Part shown: piece by piece, positions 1 through 4,621 of the stretch | Layout: the number at the start of each line of letters is the position of its first letter | Numbering within the stretch: position 1 is the first letter of the stretch | From: an uncultured archaeon | Lineage (GTDB): Archaea; Halobacteriota; Methanosarcinia; Methanosarcinales; Methanoperedenaceae | Length of the DNA stretch: 5,296 nucleotides | Reading direction: 5' to 3' | Assembly (NCBI GenBank): GCA_902386085.1 | Contig: CABMIA010000023.1 | Location: forward strand, 1-5,296 | Notes under the pieces: model-generated | What the model saw: the letters and a program-made list of their open reading frames with translations, nothing else | What the model was told of the DNA's origin: nothing | Database searches by the model: none | Position numbers and translations under genes: made by a program

Positions 1-18
1 ATATCAAAACCTCTCTGA

Positions 19-438
19 ATGATGTTCAAAGCATTCTCAAGTAAAGTCAAGCCTCCGGAAAGCACCCTGGATGACCGCAAGCAGGCAGCTGTCCAATTCC
101 TGCAGCTTGTCGTGGCAGGCAGCATCGATGAAGCTTACCAGAAATACGTGGACATGCGGGGTAAGCACCACAATCCCTTCTTTCCTGCAGGTTTCCCGGC
201 GCTGAAAAAGGCGATGATCGAGAACCACAAACAGTTCCCGAACAAGCAGCTCACGGTCAGGAACGTTCTCGGCGATGGCGACCTGGTGGCTGTGCACTCC
301 CAGATCGTACTGAATCCGGGCGAGACACCCATAGCGGCCGTGCACTTGTTCAGATTCGACGGTAACAAGATTGTAGAAATGTGGGATTGTGGCCAGCCCC
401 TGCCAGACGACTCGCCGAATGAGGATGGAGCATTCTAG
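19..438 (+). CDS. SnoaL/NTF2-like fold protein (predicted SnoaL-like cyclase/isomerase family), function unknown
   Basis: This is a complete 139-residue protein of the size expected for a single SnoaL-like/NTF2-superfamily domain (cone-shaped alpha+beta barrel). What supports this: an amphipathic N-terminal helix region (about residues 18-45), a HHNPFFPAG segment (residues 50-58) where the family usually carries an H-N-P motif, a central GDGDLVAVHS strand (85-94), and a C-terminal strand pair ending in KIVEMWDCGQPLP (117-129), which is typical of SnoaL-like proteins. Members include polyketide cyclases and many uncharacterised small-molecule binding proteins, so a specific reaction cannot be assigned. 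An in-frame TGA lies directly before the start, which fixes the 5' limit. ATG 19 and ATG 22 are consecutive and either could be used; no Shine-Dalgarno sequence is visible in the 18 bases available. No signal peptide is seen. It is the only plus-strand gene and converges on tfb. The stop is TAG. Family call fairly sure, function unknown. Confidence 0.8.
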   Translation: MMFKAFSSKVKPPESTLDDRKQAAVQFLQLVVAGSIDEAYQKYVDMRGKHHNPFFPAGFPALKKAMIENHKQFPNKQLTVRNVLGDGDLVAVHSQIVLNPGETPIAAVHLFRFDGNKIVEMWDCGQPLPDDSPNEDGAF

Positions 439-484
439 GGATAAACGTTCTCTGCATTTCCAGGTGCTTTGCGAACTAGAAGAT

Positions 485-523
485 ATGAGCCTTGCAGCCA
501 TTATCATGCAAGGCCCGGCTCAT
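485..523. repeat. Inverted-repeat element between convergent gene ends (possible shared 3' structure)
   Basis: The arms ATGAGCC (485-491) and GGCTCAT (517-523) are perfect 7-bp complements. Inside them TTGCA (492-496) pairs with TGCAA (507-511), leaving a 10-nt loop and a GGCCC bulge. An alternative register pairs GCCTTGCA (489-496) with TGCAAGGC (507-514), 8 bp perfect. The element lies between the stop of the SnoaL-like gene (438) and the stop of tfb (553), where a bidirectional terminator or 3'-end structure could sit. No oligo-T run follows on either strand, so classical archaeal termination is not shown. The rest of the 439-552 gap holds nothing else I can identify. Confidence 0.45.
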
Positions 524-552
524 GCTAAATGGTGCCTGAAGATGCTTATTGC

Positions 553-1569
553 TTAAAGGATTATCTCTATATCCAGCTCTTCAGCCAGTTCTTTGTACCT
601 GTTCCTTATCGTCACTTCGGTGATGCCTGCGACCTCGGCGACTTCCCGCTGCGTTCGCCTGTCGCCGCAGAGGATGGATGCGATGTATATCGCCGCTGCG
701 GCTACACCTGTCGGGCCTCTCCCGCTTGTGAGCTCTTTCTCCGAGGCCTGCCTCAGGATTTCAACTGCTTTGGACTGCACCTCGCCGCGGAGGGTCAATC
801 CCGAGCAGAAACGCGGCACATAGTCGATGGGCGACGTGGGTATTAACTTCAAGCCAAGTTCCCTTGAGATGAACCTGTATTTTCTTCCGATCTCTTTCCT
901 GCTCACTCTTGAGACCTCACCTATTTCATCAAGCGTCCTGGGCACATTGCACTGCCTGCATGCAGCATACAGCGCAGCGGCCGCAACACCTTCGATACTT
1001 CTCCCCCTTATCAGGTTCTTCTCAACAGCTTTCCTGTACACTACGGCTGCCGTCTCCCTCACGTTCCGCGATAAGCCAAGGGCTGACGCCATCCTGTCAA
1101 GTTCTGAAAGGGCAAAAGCCAGGTTTCTTTCAGTCGCATTGCTGCCCCGGATGCGGCGCTGCCATTTCCTGAGCCTGTAGAGCTGCGCCCTGCTCTTTGA
1201 TGCGAGGGATTTGCCGTAAGAATCCCTGTTCCGCCAGTCTATCATGGTTGAAAGACCTTTATCATGAATGGTATATGTCATCGGGGCGCCCACACGTGAA
1301 CGCTTCATCCTCTGGTCATGGTCAAAGGCCCTCCACTCAGGCCCCTGGTCTATGAAGTCGGCGTCAACGACCAGCCCGCATTCGTTGCAGACAAGTTCTG
1401 CCCGCTCGTAATCATGGACAAGCGTATGACTTCCGCATTCAGGACACTCCACAGTGGCCTTCTCGAATTGACCCAGCTTCTGTTTCTCTTTCTTTTCTCT
1501 GATACTTTCCTTTATTTTCTCGCGTTCAGTCTTTTCGACTTCCTTAACTTTTTCAATTTCTGCTGCCAT
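553..1569 (-). CDS. tfb: Transcription initiation factor TFB (archaeal TFIIB)
   Basis: This is the general initiation factor that binds the TATA-box/TBP complex and the BRE, and recruits RNA polymerase. The 338-residue product has all expected parts in order. A very charged Lys/Glu-rich N-terminal extension covers residues 1-37. The zinc ribbon has C42-x2-C45 and C61-x2-C64. The B-reader/linker region (about 75-115) includes [11 protein letters not shown] and RSRVGAPMT. Two cyclin-like repeats follow (roughly 140-235 and 240-335), with [17 protein letters not shown] and [16 protein letters not shown] as the matching repeat blocks, and a recognition helix near [17 protein letters not shown] residues 315-328 at the C terminus. 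The start is well supported: AGGTGA at 1583-1578 lies 8 nt before ATG. It follows gar1 by 15 nt on the same strand, so the two are probably cotranscribed from the promoter upstream of gar1. The stop is TAA. Identity is essentially certain; whether this is the only TFB in the genome cannot be seen here. Confidence 0.98.
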   Translation of the reverse strand: MAAEIEKVKEVEKTEREKIKESIREKKEKQKLGQFEKATVECPECGSHTLVHDYERAELVCNECGLVVDADFIDQGPEWRAFDHDQRMKRSRVGAPMTYTIHDKGLSTMIDWRNRDSYGKSLASKSRAQLYRLRKWQRRIRGSNATERNLAFALSELDRMASALGLSRNVRETAAVVYRKAVEKNLIRGRSIEGVAAAALYAACRQCNVPRTLDEIGEVSRVSRKEIGRKYRFISRELGLKLIPTSPIDYVPRFCSGLTLRGEVQSKAVEILRQASEKELTSGRGPTGVAAAAIYIASILCGDRRTQREVAEVAGITEVTIRNRYKELAEELDIEIIL

Positions 1570-1577
1570 TTATTTAT

Positions 1578-1583
1578 TCACCT
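1578..1583 (-). promoter_or_regulatory. Ribosome binding site of tfb
   Basis: On the minus strand AGGTGA ends 8 nt before the ATG at 1569. It matches the anti-Shine-Dalgarno complement (GGAGGTGAT) and fixes the tfb start, so the lysine-rich N-terminal extension is likely translated. Confidence 0.7.
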
Positions 1584-1584
1584 G

Positions 1585-1830
1585 TTATTGTAAATAGACT
1601 CTTTCATTTTTCAGATTCCTGATTTCGGATTCGGGGATATTTTTAAATATATTAATAGAATAGTAGGGATTGTTTACAGGACCAAAAAGCTCTTTTATTT
1701 TTCCGATCTTTTTCATTCCTTTCGTAGTAACTATCGAATTCTGAAATGAAACGCCTTTTTCAAGGGTTTTATCAGCGCGCACAATCAATAGGTTGTTAAT
1801 GATATGAAGAACAGTTCCCAGTCTTTTCAA
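1585..1830 (-). CDS. gar1: H/ACA ribonucleoprotein subunit Gar1
   Basis: Gar1 is a small beta-barrel protein of the H/ACA guide RNP. It binds the Cbf5 pseudouridine synthase and helps substrate loading and release during rRNA pseudouridylation. The 81-residue product is normal in length for archaeal Gar1. It carries the family hallmark KKIGKIKELFGPVNNPYYSI (residues 40-59), whose G-K-I...F-G-P-V..P-Y residues are diagnostic, after an N-terminal strand MKRLGTVLHI. The start is a TTG at 1830; GAGGG at 1841-1837 lies 6 nt before it, and the protein begins with the typical K-R-L-G, so a non-ATG start is likely real. A BRE/TATA-like promoter lies about 45 nt upstream, and tfb follows 15 nt downstream. 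The C-terminal tail (about 62-81) is short and lacks the glycine/arginine-rich stretches of eukaryotic Gar1, as usual in archaea. The stop is TAA. Confidence 0.93.
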   Translation of the reverse strand: MKRLGTVLHIINNLLIVRADKTLEKGVSFQNSIVTTKGMKKIGKIKELFGPVNNPYYSINIFKNIPESEIRNLKNERVYLQ

Positions 1831-1836
1831 TATTCG

Positions 1837-1841
1837 CCCTC
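1837..1841 (-). promoter_or_regulatory. Ribosome binding site supporting the TTG start of gar1
   Basis: Minus-strand GAGGG lies 6 nt upstream of TTG 1830-1828. There is no in-frame ATG or GTG near the conserved N terminus, so this site decides the start codon. Confidence 0.6.
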
Positions 1842-1856
1842 TACGGAAGATACCCT

Positions 1857-1869
1857 ATTAGCAACTAAT
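1857..1869. repeat. Short inverted repeat ATTAG-N3-CTAAT downstream of the gar1 TATA box
   Basis: The half-sites ATTAG (1857-1861) and CTAAT (1865-1869) are perfect complements separated by CAA. The element falls between the TATA box (1880-1873) and the predicted transcription start (about 1850), where archaeal repressors commonly bind. Five-bp arms in AT-rich DNA can arise by chance. Confidence 0.25.
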
Positions 1870-1872
1870 CAG

Positions 1873-1888
1873 TATTTATAGCTTTCGC
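1873..1888 (-). promoter_or_regulatory. BRE/TATA-like promoter of gar1-tfb
   Basis: On the minus strand CGAAAG (1888-1883), resembling a BRE, is followed by CTATAAATA (1881-1873), a good archaeal TATA box. The usual spacing of about 25 nt predicts a start site near 1850, giving a leader of about 20 nt that contains the GAGGG site before gar1. It lies in the 68-nt gap after the PHP gene stop, so gar1-tfb can be transcribed independently of the srp19-PHP unit. The spacing rule is known biology; the start site is inferred. Confidence 0.55.
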
Positions 1889-1898
1889 AAGACATTTA

Positions 1899-2543
1899 TT
1901 AAAGGGACTTTATCATATTTAAAGGTTGTGAGATTGTTGCATTCCTGGCGCTTTTTTCATCCAGACCCGCTCCCATGGCGATCTTTAAAGCAGTCTCGTC
2001 ATTAATTAAATCCTCGGGCCCGTGAGAATCAGTATCCACCGTAAGGTTTGCACCGGTTTCTTTGGCCATCCTGACAACATGACCGTTTGTCCTGTTATGT
2101 CCGTTACGCGAGGTAATCTCAAGGGTTATATTGTTTTCCTTTGCAAGTTCCGCATCGGCTGCGGTAATGAAACCCGGATGAGCCAGAATATCGATGTCCA
2201 GGGATACGGCGGCATGGTTCGTCCCGGGCGGCACAGGCTCGACCGTGGTCTCCCCGTGAACAACGATTATCTCAGCCCCAAGGAGGCGCGCTTTTTCAAC
2301 AAGAGCCGGCATTTTTCCGGGCGGGACATGTGTCAGTTCCACACCTGTAAACACCCTGATATCATAATCTTCCTCAAGTGATTTAACATGTTTCACGCAT
2401 GACAGGACATGCTCGATATTCGTGTAATCCACATGGTCCGTTATCGCGATCGCCTTATAGCCCTTCACAACTGCGCGGCGCACAAGCTCGCTCGGGATAA
2501 GCTCACCATCGCTAAAAGTCGAGTGTGTATGCAGGTCTATCAT
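1899..2543 (-). CDS. PHP-domain metal-dependent phosphoesterase (histidinol-phosphatase-like)
   Basis: This is a complete 214-residue PHP-family protein, a seven-stranded barrel with a multinuclear metal centre that hydrolyses phosphoesters. All expected ligand positions are visible: HTHSTFSDG gives H5, H7 and D12; ITDH gives H37; GVELTH gives E69; VVHGE gives H96; LAHPG gives H122; and the C-terminal VDTDSHGPED gives D172 and H174. Archaeal members are often named histidinol phosphate phosphatase domain proteins, but the substrate is not proven and no other his gene is in the window, so I give no symbol. Its ATG overlaps the TGA of srp19 (ATGA at 2543-2540), which points to translational coupling in one transcript; no strong separate ribosome binding site is seen. 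Length and catalytic residues suggest an active enzyme. Alternatives are a nucleotide or RNA-end phosphoesterase related to other PHP proteins, which would suit its RNA-related neighbours, but that is only inference from context. Confidence 0.88.
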   Translation of the reverse strand: MIDLHTHSTFSDGELIPSELVRRAVVKGYKAIAITDHVDYTNIEHVLSCVKHVKSLEEDYDIRVFTGVELTHVPPGKMPALVEKARLLGAEIIVVHGETTVEPVPPGTNHAAVSLDIDILAHPGFITAADAELAKENNITLEITSRNGHNRTNGHVVRMAKETGANLTVDTDSHGPEDLINDETALKIAMGAGLDEKSARNATISQPLNMIKSL

Positions 2544-2833
2544 TTAGGACCACGCGTCTTATTTATTTTCTGTGCTATCTGTTTTGCAATAATGGATTTT
2601 GGGCCTTTCTTATCCACAAGCACCCTGCCACTCACGACCCACCAGGATTTGGGATGGGCTTTATCCGCTTCCACGACAGGCGACATGCCAAGTTCAAGAG
2701 CCGCTTTCTCTATCTCTTTTAAGACCGGGGATTTCACCGAATCTTTCATGGAAAGAATCCTCCCCTCAGCCCTTGACTTTGTGCCATCAAGATACACAGG
2801 CCAGATGACAAGTTTGGTTTTATCCTTTAACAT
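2540..2833 (-). CDS. srp19: Signal recognition particle 19 kDa protein SRP19
   Basis: SRP19 binds helices 6 and 8 of archaeal 7S RNA and prepares the particle for SRP54 loading, so it acts in cotranslational targeting of membrane and secreted proteins. The 97-residue product has the normal archaeal length. Recognisable blocks are LVIWPVYLDGTKSRAEGR (residues 8-25), the RNA-binding N-terminal strand and loop; a helix VLKEIEKAALELGM (37-50); the AHPKSWWVVSGRVLV segment (59-73); and a basic tail KINKTRGPK (89-97). The start ATG 2833 is preceded by CAGGTG (2843-2838) at a 4-nt distance. The gene begins 46 nt after the phosphate transporter stop and overlaps the PHP phosphoesterase start by 4 nt. 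The stop is TGA, which shows that TGA works as a terminator in this genome. Confidence 0.95.
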   Translation of the reverse strand: MLKDKTKLVIWPVYLDGTKSRAEGRILSMKDSVKSPVLKEIEKAALELGMSPVVEADKAHPKSWWVVSGRVLVDKKGPKSIIAKQIAQKINKTRGPK

Positions 2834-2837
2834 TATA

Positions 2838-2843
2838 CACCTG
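2838..2843 (-). promoter_or_regulatory. Ribosome binding site of srp19
   Basis: Minus-strand CAGGTG lies 4 nt before ATG 2833. The GGTG core fits the 16S rRNA tail and supports this start. Confidence 0.6.
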
Positions 2844-2856
2844 TAAGCTTCTTAGA

Positions 2857-2870
2857 ACTATAATACTTTT
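2857..2870 (-). promoter_or_regulatory. Weak TATA-like sequence upstream of srp19
   Basis: Minus-strand AAAAGTATTATAGT contains an A-rich BRE-like part and TATTATAG. Usual spacing would put the transcription start almost at the ATG, which conflicts with the good ribosome binding site at 2843-2838. Read-through from the phosphate transporter transcript is therefore equally possible. Confidence 0.25.
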
Positions 2871-2879
2871 CTTGGGATC

Positions 2880-3878
2880 TCAAAAAAATTTCATGATCAA
2901 GAAAACCGATGCTGAAATCATAGCAGCTACCGGAATTGTAAGTATCCATGCCCCCACGATCTTTCGTGCAATACCCCACCTGACAGCAGAAAGCTTATCT
3001 GTTGCCCCGACACCCATAATCGAGGAAGATATCACATGTGTGGTGCTTACCGGGATACCCATAGCAGCCATGCTTGCAAGCACTAATCAGCTTGAGGTTT
3101 CTGCGCTGAACCCCTGGTAAGGGCGCAAACGCGTAACCCTCTGCGCCATTGTTTTCACGATCCTCCATCCCCCGAAGAAAGTGCCAAGGCCTATTGCTGC
3201 CGCACATGAAACGATAACCCACAGGGGAATGGGAAGTCCTTTGGAAGTCAAAGGGGTGGATGCGCTCGTTGAAACAAGAAGTATGGCAATTATCCCCATC
3301 GTCTTTTGTGCATGATTGGTCGCGTGTGTCAGGGAATAAAACGCCGACGATAAAGTCTGGAGCCTGCGGATATGGTGGTTGATTGTTGACGGATGCGATT
3401 TACTGAAAGCCCTCATTATCAAAAGTGCGAAAAAAAACCCTATTATAAGGCCGATAATGGGGGACACTACCATGAACAAGACTATTGTTTCAACACCCGG
3501 AGCATGGACTGAACCTGTCCCCGCGGCAGCAATTCCTGCTCCCACAAGGCCTCCCACAAGGGCATGGCTGCTGGATGTGGGAAGTGCAAGGTACCAGGTT
3601 ATAAGGTCCCAGATTACAGCGCCCACAAGAGTTGAGAAAATGAGATCGACTGTTATGATGCGGCTATCGATGATACCCTTTCCCATTGTCGTTGCTATCG
3701 CGGTTCCAAAAACAAGAGGGCCGACAAGATTGAAAAAAGCAGCCATGGAAACTGCTTTCAGCGGGGAAAGAACTTTAGTTGCGACCACCGTGGCTATCGC
3801 GTTTGCCGAATCGTGGAATCCGTTGATGAAATCAAAAAACAGGGCAAGGATAATAGTTATGATGACGAAAGTTTCCAG
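2880..3878 (-). pseudogene. PiT-family inorganic phosphate transporter, full-length frame interrupted by an in-frame TGA
   Basis: The frame encodes a cation-coupled phosphate permease of the PiT family, a multi-span inner membrane protein. Counting from a CTG at 3878 it has 332 codons, a normal archaeal length. Family marks in order: FDFINGFHDSANAIAT (residues 15-30), first signature copy; LPTSSSHALVGGLVGAG (99-115); THATNHAQKTMG (184-195), second signature copy; RLRPYQGFSAETSS (250-263); GIPVSTTHVISSSIMGVG (274-291), the C-terminal counterpart of the TSSSH block. Hydrophobic spans include about 4-18, 45-62, 78-100, 131-156, 195-204 and 220-240. Codon 264 (3089-3087) is TGA, and the same frame continues homologously to TGA 2882-2880, so no frameshift is involved. 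No ATG, GTG or TTG lies ahead of the first signature. The longest standard-start fragments are 3788-3087, lacking the first signature, and 3083-2880. The second signature has H189 where I expect Asp. It follows the DUF47 gene by 12 nt. Identity is firm; whether it works is doubtful. Confidence 0.85.
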
Positions 3879-3881
3879 AAC

Positions 3882-3890
3882 GATCGCCTC
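3882..3890 (-). promoter_or_regulatory. Strong ribosome binding site pointing to a non-standard start of the PiT gene
   Basis: Minus-strand GAGGCGATC starts just after the DUF47 stop and matches the anti-Shine-Dalgarno complement GAGGTGATC at all but one base. The only start-like codon at suitable spacing is CTG at 3878-3876, 8 nt after GAGG. This is the main support for placing the PiT start there. Confidence 0.5.
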
Positions 3891-4520
3891 TTAGCTGTTT
3901 TTTACAACGATGTCGCTGATCACATTTGCAGCATCCTCGCACTTGTCTGTTGCAAACTCAAGGCGCTCGTACACCTCTTTAAGTTTCATTATTTCTATCG
4001 CGTCATTTCGCTTGAAAAGCTGGGCCACTGAATTCTTATAAATATCGTCTGCAATATTTTCAAGGCGGTTTACCTCTATACACCTTTTTTCTATTTCCTT
4101 GGGGTTCTTGAGATTGCGTAGACCTGAAAGCGCTATATTTAATTCAGTCGTTTGCTTCACAAGTACTTCAGCCAGCTTTATCATATTCTCTTCAGGCGCT
4201 GCTATTTCATACAGGACGCAGCGGGCTGCAGTTCCGTCGATATAATCCAGGACATCGTCAAAAGCAGAGGCAAGGGCTGATATATCCTCATGGTCGATGG
4301 GAGTAATGAACGTCTTATTGAGTTCCTCAAAAATCTCATGGACAAAATCATCCCCCTGATGCTCGATATCTTTTATCTGCTGTTGTTTTTGTTTTATATT
4401 CTCATAATTTTTTAACATCTCAAGGAAAGCGCTTGAACCGTCAAGCACATTTTGCGATTCATTCTCAAGCATATTAAAAAAGTGTTTATCCTGGGGAAGT
4501 ATCCATTCTTTTAGTCCCAT
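3891..4520 (-). CDS. DUF47 / PhoU-like phosphate transport regulator (UPF0111 family)
   Basis: This is a 209-residue, almost entirely helical protein of the DUF47 family, a cytoplasmic relative of PhoU that is usually encoded with PiT transporters and thought to regulate phosphate uptake. What is seen: a typical N-terminal block ending in FFNMLENESQNVL (residues 14-26), heptad-like charged helices throughout, and the E/D-x3-D metal-binding pattern characteristic of PhoU folds: E53-x3-D57, E154-x3-D158 and E188-x3-D192, plus the FITPIDHEDI segment (71-80), a family hallmark. No membrane span or signal peptide is seen. The start ATG 4520 has GAGGA at 4535-4531 with a 10-nt spacer. Its TAA (3893-3891) is followed after 12 nt by the proposed start of the PiT gene in the same reading frame, so the two are almost certainly one transcript. 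If the transporter is inactive this protein may have lost its partner. Confidence 0.93.
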   Translation of the reverse strand: MGLKEWILPQDKHFFNMLENESQNVLDGSSAFLEMLKNYENIKQKQQQIKDIEHQGDDFVHEIFEELNKTFITPIDHEDISALASAFDDVLDYIDGTAARCVLYEIAAPEENMIKLAEVLVKQTTELNIALSGLRNLKNPKEIEKRCIEVNRLENIADDIYKNSVAQLFKRNDAIEIMKLKEVYERLEFATDKCEDAANVISDIVVKNS

Positions 4521-4523
4521 GTT

Positions 4524-4616
4524 TTAATCGTCCTCTGATACTGTTGAGGCGATAGTGATTATTATGCTTTTCTGTTCCCGCCGTTTCCCGGACTGTCCAG
4601 GCCCGGTTTCACCCAT
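4524..4616 (-). CDS. Possible 30-residue small ORF between thiC and the DUF47 gene (doubtful)
   Basis: An ATG at 4616-4614 opens a 30-codon frame ending at TAA 4526-4524. It fits the gap closely: 5 nt after the thiC stop and 3 nt before the DUF47 ATG. The product starts MGETGPGQSGKRREQ, basic and polar, followed by a hydrophobic SIIITIAS stretch and an acidic end. Only AGGT (4623-4620), 3 nt before the ATG, resembles a ribosome binding site. I recognise no family. A frame this short can easily be open by chance, and the candidate DUF47 promoter lies inside it, so I think it more likely not a gene. Confidence 0.18.
   Translation of the reverse strand: MGETGPGQSGKRREQKSIIITIASTVSEDD
4558..4573 (-). 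promoter_or_regulatory. Candidate BRE/TATA promoter of the DUF47-PiT operon
   Basis: Minus-strand AGAAAAGCATAATAAT contains an A-rich BRE-like part followed by CATAATAAT. Usual spacing predicts a start near 4536, about 16 nt before ATG 4520, with GAGGA at 4535-4531 at the very 5' end of the leader. The TATA match is moderate. It lies in the 101-nt gap after thiC, where a separate promoter is expected because the two genes have unrelated functions. Confidence 0.35.
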
Positions 4617-4621
4617 GGGAC

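Noticed and set aside
37..507. A 156-codon open frame on the minus strand across the SnoaL-like gene
   Set aside because: It is antisense to a recognisable SnoaL-like protein, shows no family features, and would cover the inverted repeat and gene end.
2409..2846. Plus-strand frames covering srp19 and the start of the PHP gene
   Set aside because: They overlap two genes with strong motifs on the other strand and have no ribosome binding site or family match.
2882..2888. Run of seven T on the minus strand at the end of the PiT gene as a terminator
   Set aside because: It lies inside the last codons (Lys-Phe-Phe-stop), so coding explains most of it; a termination role is possible but unsupported.
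3087..3089. TGA read as selenocysteine in the PiT gene
   Set aside because: PiT proteins are not known selenoproteins, no SECIS-like hairpin is apparent after the gene, and the suspected lineage is not known to use selenocysteine.
3060..3125. A frameshift as the cause of the PiT interruption
   Set aside because: The homologous sequence before and after the stop is in the same reading frame with plausible spacing, so a single nonsense codon explains it.
3379..3894. A 171-codon plus-strand frame opposite the PiT gene
   Set aside because: The minus-strand frame carries clear PiT motifs; the plus frame is low in recognisable features and rich in residues expected from the complement of membrane-protein codons.
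4575..4607. GC-rich CCCGG/TTCCCG repeats in the thiC-DUF47 gap as a thiC terminator hairpin
   Set aside because: The best pairing is a GGA/TCC stem with a three-base loop; arms do not extend, and no T-run follows.
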